Below, piece after piece: positions 26,632 through 34,081 of a stretch of 64,000 nt of DNA. This DNA comes from Luteimonas abyssi (GTDB lineage Bacteria; Pseudomonadota; Gammaproteobacteria; Xanthomonadales; Xanthomonadaceae): NCBI RefSeq assembly GCF_001482195.1, contig NZ_KQ759763.1:3819559-3883558 (forward strand). Direction: 5' to 3'. The notes under the pieces were generated by a model that had not been told where the DNA came from, searched no databases, and was given only the letters and a program-made list of their open reading frames with translations. The number at the start of each line of letters is the position of its first letter. The first letter of the stretch is position 1. The translations under genes and the position numbers were made by a program.

Positions 26632-26971
26632 GTGCGCGGTGCGCGCGCGGCTTGCCGGCCACCTGCGGTCGCGTTCGCGCGCGATCTTCGACACGGACCG
26701 ATGAAGATCGCCCGTGGTGGCCGCTTTCGCGTGTCGAGGGTGTCGTGGTCCCTAGGAACGTGCCTGGCGCGTGCGAACGCGAGCCGCGTGGTCGCTGTCT
26801 TCTGAAGCTGCGACCGGCTGGGGTGGCACCCGGTCGGACGTGGCGCGTTCTCGCAGCGGTGTGCGGTCGGTCTGGGTCGTAGGCCGGTGGCCGTGCGCTG
26901 GACGTCGCGAGGACCATGCGCACAGGCGGGCACGGCAGAGGCCACGACGAGGGATCGAGCCTCGCGGTGGA
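26632..26971. other. Gene-free stretch between speA and ydfG
   Basis: 340 bases with no supportable coding sequence on either strand; frames are short with no third-position GC bias. I see no terminator hairpin with a T-run and no RNA-like feature. The only structure is a 17-bp tandem copy that straddles the end of ydfG at 26959-26992. Confidence 0.5.
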
Positions 26972-26992
26972 TCAGGCCTCGCGGTGGATCTG
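26959..26992. repeat. 17-bp tandem duplication at the ydfG 3' end
   Basis: GCCTCGCGGTGGATCAG at 26959-26975 is followed immediately by GCCTCGCGGTGGATCTG at 26976-26992. The second copy encodes the last codons of ydfG (QIHREA), and the first lies partly beyond the stop codon. This is a recent-looking duplication with one mismatch. Confidence 0.8.
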
Positions 26993-27724
26993 GAATCCCG
27001 CCAGCGACTGGCTGACCGGCATCACTTCGAGCCGGTTGACGTTGAGGTGCGGCGGCAGGTTGGCCACCCACCACAGTGTCTCGGCGATGTCGGCCGGGGT
27101 GATCGGGTGCGCACCTGCGTATAGCGCGTCGGAGGCCGCCTGGTCGCCGCCGGTGCGCACCAGGGTGAATTCGGTTTCCGCCATGCCCGGCTCGATCGAG
27201 GTCACCCGCACGCCCGTGCCGTGCAGGTCGGAGCGCAAGCCGAGCGAGAACTGGGTGACGAAGGCCTTGGTGCCGCCGTAGACGTTGCCGCCCGGATACG
27301 GCCAGTTGGCGGCGATCGAACTCACGTTGAGGATCGCGCCGCGGCGTGCGATCAGCGTCGGCAGCAGCCGATGGGTCAACGTCGCCAGCGCGGTGATGTT
27401 GGTGTCGATCATCTGCCGCCACTGCATCAGGTCGGCACGCTGTGCGGGCGCGGTGCCGAGTGCGAGCCCCGCATTGTTGACCAGCACGTCGATGTCGCGG
27501 AATCCCTCCGGCAGTGCATCCAGCGCCGCATCCATGGCGTCCGCATCGCGGATGTCGAAGGCCGCCGGATGCAGGCGCTCAGGGCCGTAGGCGTCGACCA
27601 GTGCCTGCAGGCGGTCGGCTCGGCGACCGCAAGCGACCACGCGCCATCCGGCGCTGGCGAAACGTTCCACCGTGGCGCGGCCGAATCCGGCGGTGGCGCC
27701 GGTGATGAGAAGGGTGCGGGTCAT
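26972..27724 (-). CDS. ydfG: NADP-dependent 3-hydroxy acid dehydrogenase YdfG-like
   Basis: 250 residues, classical SDR. ITGATAGFGRATVERFA is the nucleotide motif, ILVNNAGLALG-like VNNAGLALG follows, ILNVSSIAANWPYPGGNVYGGTKAF carries the Ser and Tyr/Lys sites, and RSDLHGTGVRVTSIEPGMAETEF and MPVSQSLAG match YdfG closely. It acts on 3-hydroxy acids and malonic semialdehyde in relatives. ATG 27724 is six bases downstream of TACAAT (complement of 27731-27736), so the transcript is probably leaderless. The last residues overlap a 17-bp tandem duplication. Confidence 0.94.
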   Translation of the reverse strand: MTRTLLITGATAGFGRATVERFASAGWRVVACGRRADRLQALVDAYGPERLHPAAFDIRDADAMDAALDALPEGFRDIDVLVNNAGLALGTAPAQRADLMQWRQMIDTNITALATLTHRLLPTLIARRGAILNVSSIAANWPYPGGNVYGGTKAFVTQFSLGLRSDLHGTGVRVTSIEPGMAETEFTLVRTGGDQAASDALYAGAHPITPADIAETLWWVANLPPHLNVNRLEVMPVSQSLAGFQIHREA

Positions 27725-27730
27725 GCCTCG

Positions 27731-27736
27731 ATTGTA
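27731..27736 (-). promoter_or_regulatory. Candidate -10 box for ydfG, consistent with leaderless start
   Basis: TACAAT on the minus strand, ending six bases (GCCTCG on the plus strand) before the ATG. Same geometry as ubiJ, oleC and the DUF1820 gene. Confidence 0.5.
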
Positions 27737-27872
27737 GCGACCGGGTCGTCAACGCGGGTGCGGGCCCTGCGTGTGGTGCCGCCGATCGTGCAGGCGCCGC
27801 GGCGCCGCCGTGCGGCACGGCAAGGTCATGGCCTGCGGGGGGTTGAGCCCCGGGCCCGGGCAGGCGCCGCCG

Positions 27873-28481
27873 TCAGTCGTCGACGCGCAGGTAATCGCCG
27901 GTCAGACCCTCGGGGCAGGTGCCCGCGGCGTTGGCCACCGACATGAGGTCGGGGGCGAAGCGCAGATCGAAGCTGCACGCGTCGTGTTCGAAGCGGGCAC
28001 TGCCGACGCGCTCCTCGAAGCCGCCTTCGAGCGGCGCATCCAGTGCGGCGGCGGTGATCTGCAGGTCGTAGCGGCCCTGGCCCTGCCGTTGCACATCCAG
28101 CACCGGCGCGTCGGCCTGTGCCGGCTGCCGGTAGGTTCCCGGCATCACCAGCGGCGGCCGGCCACTGGCGATACGGCGGCGGATCTCGTCGAGCCGGCTG
28201 CTGTAGCTGGTGTCCAGGCAGCGCACGCTGATGCAGGTGTCGCGTCGCTCGCGCGCCCATTGCGCCTGCTCGCCGGCGAGCGCGTCCGGGTCGTCGCTGC
28301 GCAGGGCCAGGTCGGGGATCAGCGCCTGCAGTTCGGTTTCCAGCGCCTGCAGGCCCGGCGTGCGGCAAATCGTACGTTGCGCCCAGCCGTCGGCGGCATC
28401 GCAGTCCAGTTCGGCCGCAGCCGCCGGCAGGCCGGCGATCAGAGGAAACGCGAGGGCGGCAACGAGGGCGAGGGGCTTCAT
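27873..28481 (-). CDS. LprI/DUF1311-like exported protein
   Basis: 202 residues. A signal peptide (MKPLALVAALAFPLIAGLPAAA, then AELDCDAADGWAQRTIC) leads an LprI N-terminal domain of the DUF1311 type with its spaced cysteines and the SYSSRLDEIRRRI helix (YxxxL region). LprI domains are linked to lysozyme inhibition in mycobacteria, but most bacterial members have no tested role. A C-terminal part (DVQRQGQGRYDLQITA, CSFDLRF) looks beta-rich. Start ATG 28481 fits the signal peptide better than ATG 28493. Convergence and neighbours give no clue to function. Confidence 0.8.
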   Translation of the reverse strand: MKPLALVAALAFPLIAGLPAAAAELDCDAADGWAQRTICRTPGLQALETELQALIPDLALRSDDPDALAGEQAQWARERRDTCISVRCLDTSYSSRLDEIRRRIASGRPPLVMPGTYRQPAQADAPVLDVQRQGQGRYDLQITAAALDAPLEGGFEERVGSARFEHDACSFDLRFAPDLMSVANAAGTCPEGLTGDYLRVDD

Positions 28482-28530
28482 GCGCACATCCATGTCGTGG
28501 GGGACGGGTCGATGGGGCGGGTCGGGCGAC

Positions 28531-29289
28531 TTACTGCACGCGGATCGCCAAGGCCGGAAGACCGCCGCCTTCGAGCCGGCCCTTGGCCTCGGCCAGCTCG
28601 GTGGCGCTGCCGTAGGGGCCCATCCGCACGCGGTACACCGTGCGTCCGTCGGCGGTGCCCGATTCCACTCGCGCGCTCAGGCCGAGCAGCGCGATCCGTG
28701 CCTTGAGCGCTTCGGCATCGCCCGATGCGCTGAACGAGCCGGCCTGCAGCAGATAGCGGGCGTTGGCGTCCTGCGTGCCCGGCGCGGGCGTGGCGGTGCC
28801 CGGTGCGGGTGTGGCGGTCTGCGGTGGAGCGGTCGCCGTGGCGGGGGCGTCCGGAGCCGCCAGTTCGGCAGCATCTTCCTGCCGGCGCGCAGCCTCGCGT
28901 TGGCGAGCCTCTTCGGCACGGGCGCTGGCGGCAAGTTCAGCGTCTGTCATCGGGACTTCCTGCCCCGGCAGCAGGGTGTAGAAATCGTAGTCCGGTGCGG
29001 TGTCGGGCAGCGGTGCGTCGGGCGCCGGTGCGGCCGGGGCATCCGCGGGACGTGCGGCGGCGGGCGGTGCGGCATCGTCGTCGCTGCCGATGGCCGGCGC
29101 GGGCAACGCATCCGGATTGGCGCGCGGTCGATAGAAGCCGTCCTCGCCGTCGGATTTCAGCAGGCGCGGGGCCAGCATCACCACGACGATGGTCAGCACG
29201 ATGCCGATGATCATCCAGGCCCAGCCGGGCAGGCCGCCGGAACTGCCGCCGTTGCGTCGTGCCTGGGATTTGCCGCGTCGCGCTGCCAC
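28531..29289 (-). CDS. SPOR-domain protein downstream of argS
   Basis: 252 residues. AARRGKSQARR is a basic cytoplasmic N-terminus; WAWMIIGIVLTIVVVMLAPRLL is a single transmembrane segment, then a long proline/alanine-rich periplasmic linker and a C-terminal SPOR domain (YLLQAGSFSASGDAEALKARIALLG, VYRVRMGPYGSATELAEAKGRL). SPOR domains bind denuded peptidoglycan at the division septum. GTG 29289 gives VAARRGKSQ, the family start; ATG 29322 would add non-conserved residues. It is downstream of argS, as in other Xanthomonadaceae, so probably cotranscribed (135 bases). Confidence 0.87.
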   Translation of the reverse strand: MAARRGKSQARRNGGSSGGLPGWAWMIIGIVLTIVVVMLAPRLLKSDGEDGFYRPRANPDALPAPAIGSDDDAAPPAAARPADAPAAPAPDAPLPDTAPDYDFYTLLPGQEVPMTDAELAASARAEEARQREAARRQEDAAELAAPDAPATATAPPQTATPAPGTATPAPGTQDANARYLLQAGSFSASGDAEALKARIALLGLSARVESGTADGRTVYRVRMGPYGSATELAEAKGRLEGGGLPALAIRVQ

Positions 29290-29424
29290 TGCTGTGCTAC
29301 CTCTGTCTGTGACGGCCACCAATGCGGCCGGATCGAAAAACGCCCGAAAACTAGTGTATGCCGAACGCGACGACGACGCCCGCCGCCGGTTCAGGCGGCC
29401 GCGTCGGCATCCGCCGGGCGGGGC

Positions 29425-31113
29425 TTACATGCGCTCGGGCGCACCCACGCCGAGCAGGGCGAGGCCGTTGGCGAGTACCTGGCGGGTGGCCAGGGCCAGG
29501 GCCAGGCGTGCGTTGCGCTGGGTGGCGTCGTCGACCAGGAACTGGTGGTCGTTGTAATAGGACTGGAAGGCCTGCGCGAGTTCGACGAGGTAGGTCGCGA
29601 TCAGATGCGGTTCCAGGGTGGCGCCGGCGGTCTCGACGATTTCCGGGTAGCGCGACAGGTCGATCAGCAGATCGCGGGTCGCGCCACTGTCCAGATCCGG
29701 CGTCTGCGCGAGGCCCTGGTCGAGGTCGAAGGCCAGGTCGCGTTCGTCGAGCTGGCGCAGCAGACCGCAGATGCGCGCGTGCGACAGCTGCACGTAGTAC
29801 ACCGGGTTGTCGAGCGACTGGCTGCGCGCGAAATCGATGTCGAACACCAACTGCGAGTCGGGCTTGCGTGCGATGAGGAACCAGCGGGTCGCATCGCGGC
29901 CGGCTTCGTCGATCAGGTCGCGCAGGGTCAGGTAGCTGCCGGCGCGCTTGGAGAGCTTCACTTCCTCGCCGCCGCGCATGACAGTGACCATCTGGTGCAG
30001 CACGTACTCGGGCCAGCCCTGCGGGATGCCGGCATCGAGTGCCTGCAGGCCGGCCTTCACCCGCGCCAGCGAGCCGTGGTGATCGGCGCCGAGTTCAGTG
30101 ATCGCGCGCTCGTAGCCGCGTTGCCACTTGCTCAGGTGATAGGCCACGTCCGGCACGAAGTACGTGTAGGTGCCGTCGGACTTGCGCATCACGCGGTCCT
30201 TGTCGTCGCCGAAGTCGGTGCTGCGCAACCACAGCGCGCCGCCCTCCTCGTAGGTGTGGCCGTGGGCGACCAGTTCGCGCACGGTCTCCTCGACCTTGCC
30301 GTCGGCGTACAGCGAGGACTCCAGGAAGTACACGTCGAATGCGACGCCGAAGGCATCCAGGTCGGCGTTCTGCTCGCGACGCAGCCAGGCCACCGCGAAG
30401 CGGCGGATGGCGTCGAGGTCGTCCGCGTCGCCGGTACCGGCGACGGTCTGGCCGTCGACCTCGACGCTGTCGCCGCGCAGGTAGGCGGCCGCGACGTCGG
30501 CGATGTAGTCGCCGTTGTAGGCGTCGGCCGGCCAGTCGGCGTCGCCCGGCGCATGGCCCCTGGCGCGCGCCTGGGTGGAGACGGCCAGATTGTTGATCTG
30601 CACGCCGGCATCGTTGTAGTAGAACTCGCGCACCACGTGCCAGCCGTTGGCGTCGAGCACGCGTGCGATGCAGTCCCCGATCACGGCGGCGCGGCCGTGG
30701 CCGACGTGCAGCGGCCCGGTCGGATTGGCGGAGACGTACTCGACGCCCGCGCGACGGCCGTCGCCCGACGCGTTGCGGCCGTAGGCGTCGCCGTCGGCAT
30801 GGACGCTGCGCAACTGCGCCTGCCAGGCCGCGGGCGCCAGTCGGACGTTGATGAAGCCGGGGCCGGCGATCTCGACGGCCGCGAACAGGTCGTTGGCCGG
30901 CAGCGCGTCGATCAGCGCCTGCGCGAGCTGGCGCGGGTTGCTGCGTGCGGGCTTGGCCAGCAGCATGGCGACATTGGTGGAAAAGTCGCCGTGACTGCGG
31001 TCCTTGGGACGCTCGACCACGAAATCGGGGGCGACGAGGTCGGCGGGCAGGGTGCCCTGCTGGATCAGGACGTCGAGGCCCTGCTGGATCAGGGCGCGGA
31101 GCTGGGCTTTCAC
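29425..31113 (-). CDS. argS: Arginyl-tRNA synthetase
   Basis: 562 residues. Class Ia aminoacyl-tRNA synthetase: the HIGH-type signature is HVGHGRAA within [18 protein letters not shown], and the KMSKS-like loop is [13 protein letters not shown]. The C-terminal anticodon-binding end ([27 protein letters not shown]) is intact. GTG 31113 gives [11 protein letters not shown], the family start, where an ATG is absent. A -10-like TACAAT (complement of 31144-31149) lies 30 bases before it. The SPOR gene follows on the same strand. Confidence 0.96.
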   Translation of the reverse strand: MKAQLRALIQQGLDVLIQQGTLPADLVAPDFVVERPKDRSHGDFSTNVAMLLAKPARSNPRQLAQALIDALPANDLFAAVEIAGPGFINVRLAPAAWQAQLRSVHADGDAYGRNASGDGRRAGVEYVSANPTGPLHVGHGRAAVIGDCIARVLDANGWHVVREFYYNDAGVQINNLAVSTQARARGHAPGDADWPADAYNGDYIADVAAAYLRGDSVEVDGQTVAGTGDADDLDAIRRFAVAWLRREQNADLDAFGVAFDVYFLESSLYADGKVEETVRELVAHGHTYEEGGALWLRSTDFGDDKDRVMRKSDGTYTYFVPDVAYHLSKWQRGYERAITELGADHHGSLARVKAGLQALDAGIPQGWPEYVLHQMVTVMRGGEEVKLSKRAGSYLTLRDLIDEAGRDATRWFLIARKPDSQLVFDIDFARSQSLDNPVYYVQLSHARICGLLRQLDERDLAFDLDQGLAQTPDLDSGATRDLLIDLSRYPEIVETAGATLEPHLIATYLVELAQAFQSYYNDHQFLVDDATQRNARLALALATRQVLANGLALLGVGAPERM

Positions 31114-31143
31114 GGCGGGACCGGGTATCGCAGGGAGCCGGCT

Positions 31144-31149
31144 ATTGTA
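31144..31149 (-). promoter_or_regulatory. Candidate -10 box for argS
   Basis: ATTGTA on the plus strand, TACAAT toward argS, 30 bases before the GTG. In the gap to radC there is also a hairpin (31215-31222 with 31226-31233, GGCGCGGC/GCCGCGCC) that may end the radC transcript. Confidence 0.4.
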
Positions 31150-31263
31150 GACGGCCGTGCGCCGGGGCGCTGCGCCGCCCGCATCCGCCAGGTCGGAGCC
31201 ACCGGGTCGGGGCCGGCGCGGCAATGCCGCGCCGTGTGCGGCACCCACGCCGCGACGGCCCGT

Positions 31264-31938
31264 TCAGACCCAGCCGCGTGCGGCCAGGGACACCGGAGCG
31301 CCGTCGCCGACGACGAAATGGTCCAGCAGGCGGATGTCCACCAGGGCCAGCGCCTGCTTGAGCTGGGCGGTGACCGCGCGATCGGCTGCACTGGGTTCGG
31401 TGCTGCCGCTGGGGTGGTTGTGACCGACGATCATCGCCGCGGCGTTGTGTGCCAGCGCGCGTCGTACGATCTCGCGCGGATGCACTTCGGCGCCGTCGAT
31501 GGTGCCGCGGAACAGCTCCTCGAACGCCAGGGCGCGGTGGCGGGTGTCGAGGAACAGCACCGCGAAGACCTCGTGCGGCAGCCCGCGCAGGCGCTGGGCG
31601 AAGTAGCGGCCGGCGGCGCCGGGATCGGTCATGGCTTCGCCGCGCTCCAGGTCGGCGGCGAGGCAGCGGCCGCACAATTCCAGTGCGGCCGCGAGTCGGG
31701 CGGCGCGTGCCGGACCCAGGCCCGGCAGCGTGACCAGCTCGCCCGCAGGGCGTTCGAGCAGCTTGCGCAACGGACCGTGCCGGGCGAGCAGCATCCGGGC
31801 GGTGGCGACGGCGTCCTGGCCGCGCAGTCCGGAGCCGAGAAAGATCGCCAGCAGCTCCGCATCGGACAGCACCGCCACACCGCGGGCGAAGAGCTTTTCA
31901 CGGGGGCGTTCGGTCGACGGCCAGTCGCGGATCAACAT
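31264..31938 (-). CDS. radC: RadC/JAB-domain DNA repair protein
   Basis: 224 residues. N-terminal HhH-type region ([21 protein letters not shown]) and a C-terminal JAMM metalloprotease-like domain with [16 protein letters not shown]; the zinc ligands HxH and the distal D are in place. RadC-like proteins are associated with DNA repair, though their enzymatic role is unproven. ATG 31938 starts [16 protein letters not shown], the family start. Divergent from coaC across 198 bases. Confidence 0.92.
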   Translation of the reverse strand: MLIRDWPSTERPREKLFARGVAVLSDAELLAIFLGSGLRGQDAVATARMLLARHGPLRKLLERPAGELVTLPGLGPARAARLAAALELCGRCLAADLERGEAMTDPGAAGRYFAQRLRGLPHEVFAVLFLDTRHRALAFEELFRGTIDGAEVHPREIVRRALAHNAAAMIVGHNHPSGSTEPSAADRAVTAQLKQALALVDIRLLDHFVVGDGAPVSLAARGWV

Positions 31939-32136
31939 GGGATGTCTCGGCAAAGGGGGTGCGCCGCCGCGGACGGCCGACAGGGAGCACGTCGAGGAGG
32001 GCCGTCTGTCGGCTGCCGGCCGTCCGCGAATGGCGCACCGCCATTCCATCGCAGGCGGCGCCGGATCGCCGCCGGTCGGGGACGTGCCTTCGGGTAAGCT
32101 GTCGCCCTGTTTTCGTGTCGGACGCTTCCCACCGTG

Positions 32137-32703
32137 ATGACCGAGTCGCGATCGCCGCTCGATGGCCTGCTGCACGGACGGCGCATTCTCGTCTGCGTCG
32201 GCGGCGGCATCGCCGCCTACAAGGCTGCCGAGCTGGTCCGCCGGCTGCGCGACGCCGGCGGCGATGTGCAGGTGGCGATGACCGAGCACGCGCAGCATTT
32301 CGTGGGCACGGCCACCTTCCAGGCGGTCTCCGGGCATCCGGTCCGGACGTCGCTGTGGGATGCTGCGGCCGAGGCCGCGATGGGCCACCTCGAACTGGCG
32401 GCGTGGGCGGAGATCGTCGTCATCGCCCCGGCGACCGCGGACCTCATCGCGCGGCTGGCGCACGGGTTCGCCAACGATCTGGTGACCACGCTCGTGCTCG
32501 CCACCGAGGCACGGGTGGCCATCGCGCCGGCGATGAACCACCGGATGTGGCGACACCCGGCCACCCAGGCCAACGTGGCGATCCTGCGCGAGTGGGGAGT
32601 GCAGGTGATCGGCCCGGACGATGGTCCGCTGGCCGAGGGCGAGTCCGGTCCAGGCCGCCTGCGCGAACCGGAGGCGATCGTGCGCGCACTGGCGGCGGCA
32701 TGA
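32137..32703 (+). CDS. coaC: Phosphopantothenoylcysteine decarboxylase (CoaC), separate from CoaB
   Basis: 188 residues, equivalent to the N-terminal domain of the usual CoaBC fusion. The flavin-binding [19 protein letters not shown], the [15 protein letters not shown] block with the catalytic His, and the PAMNHRMW loop are present. In Escherichia coli CoaBC a cysteine in the ACGDxGxGRM segment completes the enethiol reduction; here the aligned stretch reads [12 protein letters not shown], so Glu replaces Cys and the only cysteine in the protein is elsewhere (residue 19). The stop (TGA) overlaps the coaB ATG (ATGA at 32700). ATG 32137 is preferred to GTG 32134. Together with coaB it makes 4'-phosphopantetheine for coenzyme A. 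Confidence 0.87.
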   Translation: MTESRSPLDGLLHGRRILVCVGGGIAAYKAAELVRRLRDAGGDVQVAMTEHAQHFVGTATFQAVSGHPVRTSLWDAAAEAAMGHLELAAWAEIVVIAPATADLIARLAHGFANDLVTTLVLATEARVAIAPAMNHRMWRHPATQANVAILREWGVQVIGPDDGPLAEGESGPGRLREPEAIVRALAAA

Positions 32704-33344
32704 GCGTGTCGCTCGCCGGGCGGCGCATCGTGGTCAGCGCCGGCCCCACCTACGAGGACATCGACCCGGTCCGTTTCATCGGCAACCGCAGCAGCGGCAA
32801 GATGGGCTTCGCGGTGGCCGCCGCCGCGGCGCGCCGCGGCGCGCAGGTGATGTTGATCGCCGGCCCGGTGCACCTGCCCACGCCTGAGGGCGTGCAGCGC
32901 ATCGACGTGCGCTCGGCGCAGCAGATGCGCGACGCGGTGTTCGCGCAGTTGCCCGCGGACGCCTACATCGGCGCGGCGGCCGTGGCCGACTACCGCCCCA
33001 GGACGCCGCTGTCGGGCAAGCTGAAGAAGACCGGCGAGACCCTCGCGCTGGAACTGGTCCGCACGCCCGATATCCTCGCCGAACTCGGCACGCATGCGCT
33101 GCGCCCGCGCCGTCTGGTCGGCTTCGCGGCCGAGACCGACGATATTGCCCACTACGCGCGCGGCAAGCTGGTGCGCAAGCGGCTGGACCTGATCGCCGCC
33201 AACCGGGTCGGCCAACCGGGCAGCGGGTTCGAGAGCGACGAGAACGCGCTGGTCGTGTATGCGCACGATGGCGAGCAGGCGCTGGGTCCGGCGCCGAAGA
33301 CCGAGCTCGCCGACGGTCTGCTCGACCTCGTGTTCCCCGACTGA
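32700..33344 (+). CDS. coaB: Phosphopantothenate-cysteine ligase (CoaB), separate from CoaC
   Basis: 214 residues, equivalent to the C-terminal domain of Coa[31 protein letters not shown] is the start of the synthetase domain, followed by [11 protein letters not shown] and the conserved KLKKT motif with its Lys. VGFAAETDD and LIAANRVG are also typical. It joins phosphopantothenate and cysteine (CTP-dependent in bacteria). Its ATG lies in the ATGA overlap with coaC, giving coupled translation. In most bacteria both are fused; here the frame is shifted by one. dut follows 71 bases downstream and may be in the same operon, which is a frequent arrangement. Confidence 0.9.
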   Translation: MSVSLAGRRIVVSAGPTYEDIDPVRFIGNRSSGKMGFAVAAAAARRGAQVMLIAGPVHLPTPEGVQRIDVRSAQQMRDAVFAQLPADAYIGAAAVADYRPRTPLSGKLKKTGETLALELVRTPDILAELGTHALRPRRLVGFAAETDDIAHYARGKLVRKRLDLIAANRVGQPGSGFESDENALVVYAHDGEQALGPAPKTELADGLLDLVFPD

Positions 33345-33415
33345 AGCCCTGTCCGGGCGAGCCCGCCCAGACGCCGCGCCGGCGCATGCCGATGCGCGAT
33401 CCATCCGGAGTCCTC

Positions 33416-33880
33416 GTGTCCAATTCCCACGTCCTGCAGGTCAAACGTCTCGATGCCCGTTACGGCGACGACTGGCCCTTGCCCGCCTATGCCACGACCG
33501 GCAGCGCCGGCCTCGACCTGCGCGCGGCGCTGGACGCGCCGTTGACGCTCGCCCCGGGTGCCGCCGAACTGGTGCCCAGCGGTCTCGCCATCCACGTGGC
33601 CGATCCCGGCCTGTGCGCGGTGATCCTGCCGCGTTCCGGCCTGGGCCATCGCCACGGCATCGTGCTGGGCAACGGGACCGGGCTGATCGACGCCGATTAC
33701 CAGGGGCCGCTGCTGATCAGCGTCTGGAACCGCGGGCAGCGCACCTACACCATCGAGCCGGGCGATCGCATCGCCCAACTGGTATTGCTGCCGGTGGTGC
33801 GCGCCGAGCTGTCGTTGGTCGAGGACTTCGAGGCAAGCGCACGCGGCAGCGGTGGTTTCGGGCATACCGGGACGCGGTGA
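33416..33880 (+). CDS. dut: dUTP pyrophosphatase
   Basis: 154 residues, all five trimeric dUTPase motifs are visible: [47 protein letters not shown] and [10 protein letters not shown]. Hydrolyses dUTP to dUMP and prevents uracil incorporation. The start chosen is GTG 33416, because GGAG lies five bases upstream (CCGGAGTCCTC). The alternative ATG 33386 adds ten residues with no homology. It follows coaB in the common coaBC-dut order and precedes the algC-like gene. Confidence 0.93.
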   Translation: MSNSHVLQVKRLDARYGDDWPLPAYATTGSAGLDLRAALDAPLTLAPGAAELVPSGLAIHVADPGLCAVILPRSGLGHRHGIVLGNGTGLIDADYQGPLLISVWNRGQRTYTIEPGDRIAQLVLLPVVRAELSLVEDFEASARGSGGFGHTGTR

Positions 33881-34081
33881 TCATTCCTGCGCAGCATCGG
33901 TATCCGGTGCCTGGGCAAACGGGTTACGGTAGGCGGCGCCCGCGAGGGCGTATGGCATGCAAGTTGCGAAGGCTTTCGGGTTGCGAAGCGACGAAACACC
34001 GAAGGGCTTCGTGTCGGCCGGCGACGCCAGGGGGCGACGTCGCGGGTCGGCGCAGATGACCGCGCCCGTGGGAGAACACAC

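Noticed and set aside
28210..32097. Very long plus-strand open frame (about 1295 codons) over argS, the SPOR gene and radC
   Set aside because: It is antisense to three recognisable genes and has no motif or start context. The absence of stops follows from GC-rich codon use.
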